Assembly: GCF_017873095.1 (NCBI RefSeq)
Contig: NZ_JAGGJU010000012.1
Location: forward strand, 142,584-206,583
Source: Heterorhizobium halophytocola
Lineage (GTDB): Bacteria > Pseudomonadota > Alphaproteobacteria > Rhizobiales > Rhizobiaceae
DNA: 64,000 bases
Direction: 5' to 3'
Every line of letters begins with the position of its first letter. The stretch's first letter is position 1. Below the pieces are notes generated by a model that made no database searches, was not told the origin of the DNA, and saw only the letters and a list, made by a program, of their open reading frames with translations. Positions 34,651-43,500 of this stretch are shown here, one piece after another. The translations under genes and the position numbers were made by a program.

Positions 34651-35082
34651 TCAAAAGCCCTTCAGGCTGTCACGCGTGAAGACGCGGACCGGTGCTGCGG
34701 TTCGGATAGCACCGTCGCCACTGACGGCCGGCACCTCGGCGCCGTCGGACAGTTCGACCAGACCCTTGGCGACATCCTTCAGGAAGGAGACGGCGTCGTT
34801 GTAGGTGCGGGTGACCGGGCTGTCCTTGTCGGCATTGTCGCCATAGAGGTAATAGAGCGCGATGTCGGCGTTGAACTTCTGAAGCACCGGCGGCACGACG
34901 GTCAAAGGCAGTTCGGCCACCTTCTTCAGATAGCCGTCGATCAGGCCGGCCGCGTCGTCGATTGCGGTTGCCAGCACCGTCTCGTCGATGGTCGAGACCG
35001 GCTTGTTGACGCGGTCGGTGAGCTGCGTCAGCCGCTCAACTCCGAACCGGTCGATCATGTCCTGTCTCTGGCAGTAGCTCAT
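34651..35082 (-). CDS. DUF1320 protein (Mu gp36-like)
   Basis: The protein has 143 residues from the ATG at 35082. It opens with MSYCQRQDMIDRFGVERLTQL and contains IDDAAGLIDGYLKKVAELPL and ALYYLYGDNADKDSPV, the recognisable DUF1320 pattern of Mu gp36. In other phages the equivalent proteins are head-tail adaptors. It lies directly before the morphogenesis gene. Confidence 0.9.
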   Translation of the reverse strand: MSYCQRQDMIDRFGVERLTQLTDRVNKPVSTIDETVLATAIDDAAGLIDGYLKKVAELPLTVVPPVLQKFNADIALYYLYGDNADKDSPVTRTYNDAVSFLKDVAKGLVELSDGAEVPAVSGDGAIRTAAPVRVFTRDSLKGF

Positions 35083-35095
35083 GACATCGGCGCCT

Positions 35096-35503
35096 TCAGA
35101 TGAACTCGACGACGAGGTTCGGCTCGCCCAGGAGCAGCTCAAGCTGATCCTCGGTGAAGGTCGTCGGCGGGTGATCGGTGGCGGCCTTGGGATGCGACAT
35201 GCCGGCACGGCGAAAGCCATCGCGTCTGGCCGAGATCCGGACAGCGCTGACCATGGTTAGACCTGTCTCGCGGCAGGCCTTCAATCTGGCGACCAGAAGC
35301 GGATATCGCATGTCCGGTTCGCCCTCGGCAGAGAAGGCACCAAGGCCTTCCTCACCGAGGGTTTCCCGGGGGGTATGGGGGGAATTGGTGCCGCTAATCG
35401 GTGGCGAATATGGCGCTTTCGCGGCGGTATCAGTCAAAGGCGTTTCTGCCTGTGGCACAGTGTCGGCCGCTGTTGCCGGCGTGGTAGTTTTCTTAGGCGC
35501 CAT
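35096..35503 (-). CDS. Mu-like phage protein, HI1506-related (gp35-like)
   Basis: The protein has 135 residues from the ATG at 35503, with GGAGC upstream. The first 60 residues are Pro/Thr/Ala-rich and probably disordered. The C-terminal 60 residues contain RRDGFRRAGMSHP and FTEDQLELLLGEPNLVVEF, a domain found in Mu-like prophages of Haemophilus (HI1506) after the capsid gene. Its role is unknown, possibly at the head-tail joint. Confidence 0.72.
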   Translation of the reverse strand: MAPKKTTTPATAADTVPQAETPLTDTAAKAPYSPPISGTNSPHTPRETLGEEGLGAFSAEGEPDMRYPLLVARLKACRETGLTMVSAVRISARRDGFRRAGMSHPKAATDHPPTTFTEDQLELLLGEPNLVVEFI

Positions 35504-35558
35504 GGAAAGCTCCATTCGGTTTCTGACAAAGCGGATCGGCGGATCCGTTTTTCCAGAA

Positions 35559-35584
35559 ACCGCCGGTCGCTTAAGACCGGCGGC
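35559..35584 (-). terminator. Terminator-like hairpin after the capsid gene
   Basis: On the minus strand GCCGCCGGTC pairs with GACCGGCGGT around TTAAGC, followed by TTCT. A second hairpin (CGGATC-CGCC-GATCCG) follows. Partial termination here would raise capsid message relative to downstream genes. Confidence 0.6.
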
Positions 35585-35606
35585 TCTTGATCTGGTTGGC
35601 GCGCCG

Positions 35607-36503
35607 CTACGCCAGCCAGGGAACGACGAGGATTTCGGCCGTGTGATACCAGGGGTTGCTGTTGCCCCCGTCGATAAACTGCGTGTTGATGATTTTCAGC
35701 GCGGCACTTTCCAGCGAAGGCGGCACGACGAGCAGCTTCGGCATGATCGCGAGCGGCCGACCGTAATCCGACTTCAGGCTCATCAGCCCGAGGCGCGCGG
35801 CCTCGTAATGCGCCACATCCAGTGTCTGCCTCGATCCCCAGCCCATCTGCCAGAAGCCGAAGCCGACCTGGCAACGGCCGTCGAGGCCGTACTGGTATTC
35901 CTTGCGGTTGAAGACGTTCGGATCGTCTTCCTTGTCCATCCGCACGAGGTTCTGAAAGCTGCGTCGCTCCTGGTAGATCAGCGGTTTCAGCGGCCGGGAC
36001 GTGTCGAGCAGGAACCATGGAGTGCCAGCGCCGCCATCGGTATTGGCGACCAGGATTTCCTTGCCCTTCTCGTCGAGCACTGGGTGCTCAAGATCGAAGA
36101 ACGGCTGGCCGTCATAGCAAAGTTCGGAGAAACCGTTCTTCAGCAGCGGCCAGATCAGCGTGTCGGGAAAGACGGTTGCGGTGGCTCCCAGATCCCGGAA
36201 CATCGGGCCATAGATGCCGAGATTGTCGTCGTCGAAATCATCGCGATCGACGGCGATAGTGTTCTCATAGGACTCGTTGGTGAGCGTATAGCCGTGCTTG
36301 GCGAGATTGTTGACGACGCGGTCGCCCACCCATTTGCGGAAACCCGGAAACTTACCGAGCCAGCCATATTCATTGGACCGCGTCGTCGACGACACTGTGG
36401 TGGCGATCCTTCCATACATCGACGTCGCCTCGGCAAGGCCCGCCTGGAAGGACGCGTTGAAGCCGATAAAGGCCGACTGCAGCGTATGCGTGGTGATTTC
36501 CAT
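35607..36503 (-). CDS. Major capsid protein (Mu gpT-like)
   Basis: The protein has 298 residues from the ATG at 36503. It opens MEITTHTLQSAFIGFNASFQ and shows RSNEYGWLGKFPGFRKWVGDR, YENTIAVDRDDFDDDNLGIYG and a C-terminal TAEILVVPWL, all typical of the Mu gpT head subunit. Length is close to Mu gpT (305). It lies after the decoration-protein candidate and the protease/scaffold gene, the standard Mu order. Confidence 0.95.
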   Translation of the reverse strand: MEITTHTLQSAFIGFNASFQAGLAEATSMYGRIATTVSSTTRSNEYGWLGKFPGFRKWVGDRVVNNLAKHGYTLTNESYENTIAVDRDDFDDDNLGIYGPMFRDLGATATVFPDTLIWPLLKNGFSELCYDGQPFFDLEHPVLDEKGKEILVANTDGGAGTPWFLLDTSRPLKPLIYQERRSFQNLVRMDKEDDPNVFNRKEYQYGLDGRCQVGFGFWQMGWGSRQTLDVAHYEAARLGLMSLKSDYGRPLAIMPKLLVVPPSLESAALKIINTQFIDGGNSNPWYHTAEILVVPWLA

Positions 36504-36514
36504 GATCAGGCCTT

Positions 36515-36925
36515 TCAGGCGAACTCGACCCAGACGCCCTGGTCGTCCACGTCGAAGATTGTGCCGGCGACGGAACGCGTATTCGTCCCGCTGGTGAGAG
36601 CGACCGTCTGATCGTCGACGCCGTAGCAGACGGCTCCGATCGCGGCCTTGGTGATGAGGTCGGCGCCCGCAGAATTCTCGTAGCGGAAAATGCCGACCTC
36701 GATATCGACGACGAGGTCGCCGGCAGCGCCTGCAGTGTTGTCCACCGGCCGCTTGATCCGGCCGGCACCTTTGATCGTCGTTGCCGTCGTCATCCGCACT
36801 GCAAGACCCGCCGCATTGACGGCCCCCATGGCGCCGGCAAACAGCTTGGCGCCGGCGGCGACCGGGAACTGCCTGTTGTCACCGGAGCGGCGGGGCGTGT
36901 TGCGGTCCTTCGTCAGCGCCGTCAT
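36515..36925 (-). CDS. Head-associated protein, probable decoration protein
   Basis: The 136-residue protein overlaps the protease gene's stop (ATGA). The sequence has many Ala/Gly/Val strands (AGAMGAVNAAGLAVRM, AAIGAVCYGVDDQTVAL) and resembles the small beta-rich cement proteins found before the capsid gene in Mu-like and HK97-like phages. The function is inferred from position and composition. Confidence 0.65.
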   Translation of the reverse strand: MTALTKDRNTPRRSGDNRQFPVAAGAKLFAGAMGAVNAAGLAVRMTTATTIKGAGRIKRPVDNTAGAAGDLVVDIEVGIFRYENSAGADLITKAAIGAVCYGVDDQTVALTSGTNTRSVAGTIFDVDDQGVWVEFA

Positions 36926-37458
36926 GCGTCACCGCCTTTCTTGGCCTTGATCATCGCCTCCTTCGTCAGCCCCATCTGGCGCATGACGGCGAGGTCGGTT
37001 TCGGAGAGCGACGGCTCGCCATTCGCGGGCGGCACGGCACTTGCGGTGCGCTGCGCGGCCGTCAGCTGCGGCGCCGTCTTCAGGTAGTCGGCAAAGGCTG
37101 CCGGATTGGACTTGTGCAGCGACAGGCCCCAGGCGCGTGCGGCCGGTGTCAGCTGGCCACTCTCGATCGCTCTGCTGACAGCCATCTCGGCTTCGTCGTC
37201 AGCCAGCTTTTCGGTCAGCGTCTTCAGGTTGCGCTGAACGGCGACGAATTGATCGACCGGCACGAACCGCGCCGGATCCACATTGGTGGTGGAAGCGGAC
37301 TGGATGGCGGTGACGATGGTCTCCGTATCCGCATCCTTGGCGACGCCGGCGGCAACCGCGATCGCAGCAACAGACGACAGAAGGGAATTGACGGCCGTGA
37401 GGACGTCAGCCTCCGCCGCGCCCTGAGCCAGGCCCAGGGCTTCGATAAGCTTATCCAT
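36922..37458 (-). CDS. Internal scaffold protein (gpZ-like), nested in the protease gene
   Basis: An in-frame ATG at 37458 (MDKLIEALGLAQGAAEADVL) has AGGA about eight bases upstream and begins exactly where the protease domain ends. The 178-residue product is helical, ending with TKEAMIKAKKGGDA. In Mu, gene Z starts inside gene I in the same frame and makes the scaffold. The same arrangement is inferred here. Confidence 0.65.
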   Translation of the reverse strand: MDKLIEALGLAQGAAEADVLTAVNSLLSSVAAIAVAAGVAKDADTETIVTAIQSASTTNVDPARFVPVDQFVAVQRNLKTLTEKLADDEAEMAVSRAIESGQLTPAARAWGLSLHKSNPAAFADYLKTAPQLTAAQRTASAVPPANGEPSLSETDLAVMRQMGLTKEAMIKAKKGGDA

Positions 37459-37986
37459 GTCGGTTTCCTGAGAGTTGGGATGGGATCTGGCAGCGACGGC
37501 TGCGAGATCGAGGTTCGGGGTATTGGTCAGCCCCGCCGAAACAAGGTGCAACACCTTGCCGTCCTTACTGTGCCGGTAGACCGGCGAGATGTAGCGATAC
37601 TCCTTGGCGCGGATCGCCTGGGCTGCCTTTTCCGTCCACTCGACACGGCCATAGAGACCATCGGGACGCGCATCGAGCTCCTTGATCCAGCCGGCGGCGG
37701 GCGCCAGTCCGCCGACGCCCGGCACAGAAGAAAAAACGCTCTGGTGATCGTAGTCGACGACCAGTTCCGTAGAGCCGGCACGACGGCTGCTTGCCTCGAT
37801 GACGGTGCGCATCGCCTGCAGGTCGGCAAGCGTGTAGGGACCGCGACCATCACGTCCGGAGAACTGGCCGGCCGGCAGAAGCATGATCCAATGGGACGCA
37901 CTGTCCTCGCCGGCATCATTGACGCCGAGATAGGTTGCGTGGGTCGCGGTATCCGCGAAGAGGGAGGAGTGGGCGGCTTTCAACAT
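36922..37986 (-). CDS. Mu gpI-like prohead protease
   Basis: The protein has 354 residues from the ATG at 37986; an ATG at 38022 would add 12. It shows the Mu I pattern: WIMLLPAGQFSGRDGRGPY, STELVVDYDHQS, AAGWIKELDARPDGLYGRVEWT, EYRYISPVYRHS and LTNTPNLDL. The N-terminal half is the maturation protease that trims the scaffold and head proteins; the C-terminal half is helical and acts as scaffold. An internal start makes the scaffold alone (next entry). Confidence 0.92.
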   Translation of the reverse strand: MLKAAHSSLFADTATHATYLGVNDAGEDSASHWIMLLPAGQFSGRDGRGPYTLADLQAMRTVIEASSRRAGSTELVVDYDHQSVFSSVPGVGGLAPAAGWIKELDARPDGLYGRVEWTEKAAQAIRAKEYRYISPVYRHSKDGKVLHLVSAGLTNTPNLDLAAVAARSHPNSQETDMDKLIEALGLAQGAAEADVLTAVNSLLSSVAAIAVAAGVAKDADTETIVTAIQSASTTNVDPARFVPVDQFVAVQRNLKTLTEKLADDEAEMAVSRAIESGQLTPAARAWGLSLHKSNPAAFADYLKTAPQLTAAQRTASAVPPANGEPSLSETDLAVMRQMGLTKEAMIKAKKGGDA

Positions 37987-38211
37987 GCCGCGAGATTGCC
38001 GACAAGCAGATCGGCAAAACATCCGGTAGGGCTATGGTGAGAGTGCCGGCTCTGGCTTGCTGCCGGCAGATCCTGCATATCACGGGGAGGGCTTCAATCC
38101 CACTTCGAATTTGAAGCCGTTTTGAAGGCCTTGGGCGCGATTTGGGGGACGTTCGGGGCAACCGTCCCGAAACAGGGGACGAGCAACGCTCCTGGGCGCG
38201 CTGCTGCGGAC

Positions 38212-39033
38212 TCAACGCGGGTCGGAAATATCGCGCAGCGCCGCCTCACCGAACTCTCGCGGAGCACCGGCGATCTTCTCGGTATAATTCTGTTTGGCCT
38301 TCGCCTCGATGCTCGCCTTGCCGGGATTATAGGCCCAGCCAGGATCGATCCCATCGGGCACCCTGACGATCTCGCCGGTGCGCCTGTTGGTGAAGCTGCG
38401 ATAGGTGTCCGGCGGCGGGTCGAAGAACAGCTGCTCGCCTTCCGCCTGCAGCCGGCGGATGTCACGCTCCGACAGGCTTTGCAGCGTACAGCGACAGCCA
38501 AAGCCGCATGGCGGCGCCCATTCGTTCCAATAGGGATGATCAACCGGGAGAACGAGATTGTGCCGGCGGGCATGGGCCGGGCGCACGTGATCGTCCCGCA
38601 TGGTCACATAACGCAGATAGGGACGCGTGGTGCGATTGCGCTCGAAGTTCGCCCAATGGCCGGCCGCATAGGAGACGCGCATATTGACGTCGAAAATGGT
38701 CTGCAGCCGTCGCGTGGAGCCGAGTTGCGAGAACGTCTCCTCGCCGGTCAGCGGGTCGGTCACCCTTTGTCGGCCCCACCAGCCCTTGGCCTGGAGCGCA
38801 GGCTTCAGCTGACGGGAGAACTGCTCGATCGTCTGGCCATCGTTCAAAGCCCGTTCGAGGGCGCTGTAAATGTCGTTCAGAATGTCGAAGCCGGCGGACT
38901 TGGCGACCGTGAACATGGCCGCGTGCTCTTCCTGCCAGGCGTCCTGCCAGGAGAAGGTTTCGAGCTGGCTGGATCTGGCACGGTACGCCGCGATCGCCTC
39001 GGCCGGCGCAAGCGGCGCGAGCCGCGCCGTCAC
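38212..39033 (-). CDS. Mu gpF-like head morphogenesis protein
   Basis: The 273-residue protein overlaps the portal gene's stop by four bases. The conserved centre reads MRDDHVRPAHARRHNLVLP and PPCGFGCRCTLQSLSERD, with the His and Cys pattern of the phage head morphogenesis family (SPP1 gp7 / Mu gpF). These minor head proteins bind the portal and DNA. About 180 bases without a firm gene separate it from the protease gene. Confidence 0.93.
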   Translation of the reverse strand: MTARLAPLAPAEAIAAYRARSSQLETFSWQDAWQEEHAAMFTVAKSAGFDILNDIYSALERALNDGQTIEQFSRQLKPALQAKGWWGRQRVTDPLTGEETFSQLGSTRRLQTIFDVNMRVSYAAGHWANFERNRTTRPYLRYVTMRDDHVRPAHARRHNLVLPVDHPYWNEWAPPCGFGCRCTLQSLSERDIRRLQAEGEQLFFDPPPDTYRSFTNRRTGEIVRVPDGIDPGWAYNPGKASIEAKAKQNYTEKIAGAPREFGEAALRDISDPR

Positions 39034-40592
39034 GTCAGGTCCTCTCCTGTTTCACCCGCAAGCCTGGCATTGAAGCCGGCTCGTGCCAGAAGGTCGGCAA
39101 GCGCGGTGACATCGAGATCGGCAATGCGCTTGGCAAGAATAGCGCGGGCCTCACCGAGATCCCTGGCACCGGCCAGTTCCGACTGCAGACCGGCGATCAC
39201 CGGCTCCACCAGCAGCTCCCAGCCGTCGTCGGCCAGCATCTGGTCAATCGCGCTGTCGATCGCATCGGGCACAACGGTTGCCGGCAGCGTGCGGGCGACT
39301 GCCTCCTTCGTGTCTTCGGGCTTCTCGGTTTCGCCGTCCGGCTGACTTTGCCGGGAGGGCTGCAGCAGCTCCTCGTCGGGATCGGGATCAGGAAGGCCGA
39401 TCTTGTCGCGCAGGGTCGACATGCCGACCTTCAGCCCAAGCGGTACCAGGCTGACGACATTCTTCACAAGGCCGTCGATGTCCACCTCATCAGGGCGGCC
39501 GATCCTGACTTTCGGATAGCGGCGTTGCGGTCCAAGGTTGAAGGCGACCAGCGGCATGGCGAGGTCACGGGTGAGTGTGGCTGCCAGCTGCTTGGCATCG
39601 GCTCGCTCGATGTCGTCGCGCACACCGTCATGCACCTTGCCGACCGCATAGCCGCCGGCCTGCGCATCCGTCGTTTGCGTCTGGCCGAGGACGACCTTGG
39701 AGACCTGCCGATCGAGCCAGTCGGCGCGCTTCTCGTAAATCTCGTGATTGCCAGACACGTTCGACTGGATGATCTCGACCGCCATGCTCTCGGGGATGAT
39801 CGCCGCGAAATCCGAGCCGATCGACGTCACGGCCTCGATCAGCTTGGCCTTCTGTTCTTCTGTCGCGCCCTGTCCATATTTCCCAACGCGCAGCGGCTGG
39901 CCATAGGCTTCGACGAAGATCGCCCAGTCCTTCAGCGAGAAATGCTTGAACAGGAAGGTCCAGGCGACGGCCCGTGCGATACCGCCCCGGATCGTGAGGC
40001 CCGATTTGACCTTGGCGCGATGGACAATCCAGCACCAGGGCTGCAATGGCGCTTCGCCATCCTCAGAGCGGATCAGCGGTGTTTCGCCACTCACCCGGTC
40101 GAAGGTAAACCAGCGGGGGTCGCGCCATTTCAGGGCCGAGGGTCGCCATTGGCCCTCCGACGTGTCCCAGAGGATCTCGGTGCAGGAAAAGCCTTTGCCG
40201 ATTGCATCGAGAATATCGACGACTTCGTCTTCGAATTCGTCCCGGTCCAGAACCTCTCGCACGAGATCGGCGGCCTCAACGTCGATCTTCGCGTCGCTCG
40301 CGGCCTCGACGGTGATCTCCAGCCCGGAGACCTGGCGCTTCCGGATCGACAACAGGCCGGCGTAATGCAGGTCGCGCTCCTCCATGTCCTCGGCCAGTTC
40401 CAGATAGGCCTGCGAATCGCCATCGATCGAGGTTCGGAGCATGCCGGCAAGGCGCCCAGGCGTCAGGCCCGGAACGCGATGGCGGCCGAACGGATCGCGA
40501 ATGCCCCTGACGGTCGGCGCGCCTTGCTCACGCACCAGTTCGGCTTTTCGAAGAGGCCGGCCATCCGGCCCCAGAATGGAGGAGACGGCCAT
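39030..40592 (-). CDS. Portal protein, DUF935 (Mu gp29-like)
   Basis: The 520-residue protein is the dodecameric portal through which DNA is packed. DUF935 features seen are RDPFGRHRVPGLTPGRLAGML, MEERDLHYAGLLSIRKRQVSGL in part, GKGFSCTEILWD, FSLKDWAIFVEAYGQPLRVGKY, and YEKRADWLDRQVSKVVLGQT. The last 120 residues are acidic and less conserved. It begins at the last base of the terminase stop. Confidence 0.95.
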   Translation of the reverse strand: MAVSSILGPDGRPLRKAELVREQGAPTVRGIRDPFGRHRVPGLTPGRLAGMLRTSIDGDSQAYLELAEDMEERDLHYAGLLSIRKRQVSGLEITVEAASDAKIDVEAADLVREVLDRDEFEDEVVDILDAIGKGFSCTEILWDTSEGQWRPSALKWRDPRWFTFDRVSGETPLIRSEDGEAPLQPWCWIVHRAKVKSGLTIRGGIARAVAWTFLFKHFSLKDWAIFVEAYGQPLRVGKYGQGATEEQKAKLIEAVTSIGSDFAAIIPESMAVEIIQSNVSGNHEIYEKRADWLDRQVSKVVLGQTQTTDAQAGGYAVGKVHDGVRDDIERADAKQLAATLTRDLAMPLVAFNLGPQRRYPKVRIGRPDEVDIDGLVKNVVSLVPLGLKVGMSTLRDKIGLPDPDPDEELLQPSRQSQPDGETEKPEDTKEAVARTLPATVVPDAIDSAIDQMLADDGWELLVEPVIAGLQSELAGARDLGEARAILAKRIADLDVTALADLLARAGFNARLAGETGEDLT

Positions 40593-42238
40593 CAGAAAAG
40601 TCCTCTTGCTCGTTTCAGGGTGGACATGCGGAAGCGGCCGTCATCGCCTTGACGCTCGGCCGGCTCGGAAAAGCGATCCAACGGGATCGGCGCCCTTCGA
40701 TAGCCATAGTCGTGCCACTGCATGCGGCTGGCAAAGTGCGCCAGCGCCAGCGCGATCGCATAGTCGCCGTGGCGCTTTTTCGGACCTTCGCCGCTGCGCA
40801 CATCCGGCACTCGCGGAATGCCGGCAATCACCTTCACCGACCGCAGATCGGTCAGGTGATTGTCGTTCTTCGAAATCGAGATGGCATCGTCTTCAAAGGC
40901 CACCTTCAGCGGCGGCATGTTGATCCGGTACCAGTCCTGGGTGAACTTGATTGCCCAGACGAGGCCGCTGCTGTCCTCGTTTTCTCTGAGACCGAAGAGG
41001 CGCCCCATATCCTCAGCGACCGTCCAGCCCATGCCGGTCGCATCGAACGCAGCACCGACCATCCGCGTGACCGCCGAAAGGATGGTGCGCACGATCATCT
41101 TCTGCTCGTCACCCGGCACATTGCGCAATTCGACAGTGAGCGCGCTTCTGCGCTTCAGCATCTTGTCTAGGCTGAGCAGTGTGCCGACCGAGAGATCGGC
41201 GACGCGGGCAAAGTCGAAACCGAAGGCATAGAGAAGATTCTGGTCGAGCACCTCCAGTGCCGCCTCCAGCTCTTCCATGAAGGGCGACAACAGGACCCGG
41301 CGCTCCAGCTCGGGCCGCTGCAGGAAGTTGGTCGGCAAATCGAGCGACAGCACAGGCGCATCGGATGTCATGCGCGCCTCGATCAGCGGCGCCGACAGCC
41401 AGGAGCCGGTGCCCATGGTCGGGATACAGAACAGCTCCTCGTCGGCGCCATCGCCGTAGAAGTCGATGATGTCCTGGCGCCAGATCGCTTCGGCCTCGGG
41501 CGTCCATGTCGCTCCGTTGACCAGGCAGATACGCTCATAAAGGCCCTGGCGCAGCGCCTCGTCGAAATCGATGCGCATATGATGGTATGGTTTGCGGCCG
41601 CCGAGGATGTCCCGGATCTGCAGATTGAACTCGTTTTCGGTTCCGTCATGGGTCGAGCAGACGACAACCTGGCCGCCCCACATCAGGAAGGCGAGCGCCG
41701 CCTTCAAAAGCTCTTTCAGATTATCGACGAAGGCTGCTTCGTCGATCATCACCACACCCTGCTTGCCACGCAGCGATCGCGGCGCCGACGACAACGCCAG
41801 CACTTCGAAGCCCGAGGCAAAACGAATGCGGAAAGCCTGGATCGCCCGCTCACCGTCCTTGTCGCTGTCGTCGAACAGAAACTCGTCAACCGCCATGGCC
41901 GCCTGATTGAAGGCGCGAGACCACATGGCGCAGGCGTCGATGAACTCGCGCGTCATCTCTTGGCTATAGGAGATATACATCACGTCCATGCCGCCGGCAG
42001 CTTTGGCACGGGCCGCGCGCAACGCCGCATAGGCGGCAAAGCCGAAGGTCAGACCGATGCGGCGCGACTTCTCGACGAAGAGGACGTGACAGGTGGAACT
42101 CTCAAGCGTCTCCAGCAGATTGCCCTGGTAGGGCAGCAAGGCTTTCGGCAGCCCGAGCTTGTCGACGATATCAGGCAGCACTTCAGTCGCGCTGCGCCGC
42201 GCCTCTGCCCATTCCTCCTTGGTAATCGGTGCCGTCAT
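40592..42238 (-). CDS. Terminase large subunit (Mu gp28-like)
   Basis: The 548-residue protein is the packaging motor and nuclease. The ATPase domain has a Walker A-like EKSRRIGLTFGFAAYAAL near residue 55 and Walker B VVMIDEAAFVDNL near 165, with coupling motif VVCSTHDGTENEFN. The nuclease domain has FGFDFARVADLSVGTLL, with Asp residues for metal binding, and FDATGMGWTVAEDM later. This fits the Mu gp28 type that packs DNA by the headful method. It overlaps both neighbours by one to four bases. Confidence 0.95.
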   Translation of the reverse strand: MTAPITKEEWAEARRSATEVLPDIVDKLGLPKALLPYQGNLLETLESSTCHVLFVEKSRRIGLTFGFAAYAALRAARAKAAGGMDVMYISYSQEMTREFIDACAMWSRAFNQAAMAVDEFLFDDSDKDGERAIQAFRIRFASGFEVLALSSAPRSLRGKQGVVMIDEAAFVDNLKELLKAALAFLMWGGQVVVCSTHDGTENEFNLQIRDILGGRKPYHHMRIDFDEALRQGLYERICLVNGATWTPEAEAIWRQDIIDFYGDGADEELFCIPTMGTGSWLSAPLIEARMTSDAPVLSLDLPTNFLQRPELERRVLLSPFMEELEAALEVLDQNLLYAFGFDFARVADLSVGTLLSLDKMLKRRSALTVELRNVPGDEQKMIVRTILSAVTRMVGAAFDATGMGWTVAEDMGRLFGLRENEDSSGLVWAIKFTQDWYRINMPPLKVAFEDDAISISKNDNHLTDLRSVKVIAGIPRVPDVRSGEGPKKRHGDYAIALALAHFASRMQWHDYGYRRAPIPLDRFSEPAERQGDDGRFRMSTLKRARGLF

Positions 42239-42828
42239 GGCGTCTTCACCCCGAGGATTTCGCTCAGGATCGAAGTGGCCGTCTCCTGGCTAAGCCCCTT
42301 GGCTTTGGTTGCCGTCTGAACGGCGGCCTTTGCCTTGGTGGCAAAGTCCTTCTCGATCTTCTCGCGGCGCTGCGTCGAGACGCTCTGCGCCTGGGTCGCG
42401 GCGCGCAGCGCGTTGGCGAGCGCCATAGCATCCTTCGGTTCGATGCCGGCTTCCCCGGCATTGGTCAGGATCTCGAAGATCAGGGTCTTGATCGTCTCGG
42501 CCGCGATCAGGGTCAGGTCGTCGCTATCGCCGGCATCGAACTTTTCCGCCAGCGTGCCGGCGATCTCGGAGGCCTGATTAATCCGGCTGGTCATCAGGGC
42601 CAGCTTCACCGAATAGCGGTTGAAGGCAGAGAAGGAAGGGATCCTGAACTCCAGCTCGCCGCGATGTTCCCGCTCTATCCCCTCCAGCCGGGAGACAAAC
42701 TCGGAATAGATCTCGGTCTGCGGGACATCGCGCTTTTGCAGTGCGCCGGCCGCCCAGGCGACGACCGGTGCGCATTCCTCAGGCAATAGCTCGATGCCGC
42801 TCAGCCGGCCGCGCCCTTTGCGTGCCAT
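42235..42828 (-). CDS. DUF3486 protein, Mu gp27-like small terminase
   Basis: The 197-residue protein begins MARKGRGRLSGIELLPEEC and contains FRIPSFSAFNRYSVKLA, the DUF3486 signature of Mu gp27. The family is considered the small terminase or DNA-recognition partner, since it always precedes the large subunit in Mu-like phages. The C-terminal part is Lys/Ala-rich and helical. Confidence 0.92.
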   Translation of the reverse strand: MARKGRGRLSGIELLPEECAPVVAWAAGALQKRDVPQTEIYSEFVSRLEGIEREHRGELEFRIPSFSAFNRYSVKLALMTSRINQASEIAGTLAEKFDAGDSDDLTLIAAETIKTLIFEILTNAGEAGIEPKDAMALANALRAATQAQSVSTQRREKIEKDFATKAKAAVQTATKAKGLSQETATSILSEILGVKTP

Positions 42829-42829
42829 C

Positions 42830-43135
42830 TCACACCTCAGGCGAGGGCTTGGCGATGCCGTCGATCACAGAGCGACGTTCGAGGTGATCGACGCCGGCGC
42901 GAGTGATCGAGGCGATCATCACGGTGCCGGCCTGGACGATGACGACGGCGCCCAGTTCTTTCAGCTTCAGCATCTGGGTGCGCGTCCATTCGCGCGAGCG
43001 GTTATGCCCGAAGGTGTTCAGCACCGTGGTCAGCATGCTTTCGTTCAGCCGGCCGTCGGTCTGGTCGTTCAGCCCCTTGAGGATAATCAGCCGGGCGTCC
43101 TGGGCTGCATGTTCTTCAAAACTCAGATGGTTCAT
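42830..43135 (-). CDS. VpaChn25_0724-like phage protein (Mu gp26 position)
   Basis: The 101-residue protein starts at the ATG at 43135, whose first base is the last base of the preceding stop. It reads as a winged-helix protein: LIILKGLNDQTDGRLNESML, NTFGHNRSREWTRTQMLKLKELGAV, and ITRAGVDHLERR near the end. The family is found at this place in Mu-like phages; the function is unknown, possibly DNA binding near packaging. Confidence 0.78.
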   Translation of the reverse strand: MNHLSFEEHAAQDARLIILKGLNDQTDGRLNESMLTTVLNTFGHNRSREWTRTQMLKLKELGAVVIVQAGTVMIASITRAGVDHLERRSVIDGIAKPSPEV

Positions 43136-43500
43136 CACTGCCCCTTTTCGCGAAGCCAGTCGTCGATGCGGTGAACGGTCCTCGATACGCTCCCCAGCGT
43201 CTCGGTCAGCGTCCCGACATTGCCGCGCAGATCCGACAGCGCGAGCTTCAGGTCCGTCACCTGGTCCTTGTTCGGCATGTGCTTGAGTTCGTTCTCGCTG
43301 GTCTGGATGCGTCGGTCGTGGTCGACGAGCGTCCGTTCGTGTTGCTCGACCTTGGCGGCCAGCGCCGTCTCCAGCTCGTTGAGCTTGGCCATGATGACCT
43401 TCTCTCCGGAGGAGAAGAAATTCTTGGCATGGCCGAGAAGGGCGATCGCCGCGAGAAGCACGCTGAGATAGGGTAGAACCTGCTGGACATCGAGCATCAT
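43135..43500 (-). CDS. DUF2730 protein (Mu gp25-like)
   Basis: The protein has 121 residues from the first of two adjacent ATG codons at 43500. A single N-terminal membrane segment (LPYLSVLLAAIALLGHAKNFF) is followed by a long charged coiled coil with DHDRRIQTSENELKHMP and GSVSRTVHRIDDWL. This matches DUF2730, which in Mu lies between the spanin and gp26 genes. It overlaps both neighbours by a few bases. Confidence 0.85.
   Translation of the reverse strand: MMLDVQQVLPYLSVLLAAIALLGHAKNFFSSGEKVIMAKLNELETALAAKVEQHERTLVDHDRRIQTSENELKHMPNKDQVTDLKLALSDLRGNVGTLTETLGSVSRTVHRIDDWLREKGQ

Noticed and set aside
37980..38078. A 32-codon minus-strand ORF before the protease gene, stop overlapping the protease start
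   Set aside because: The overlap suggests a leader peptide, but there is no ribosome site and the text is not protein-like.
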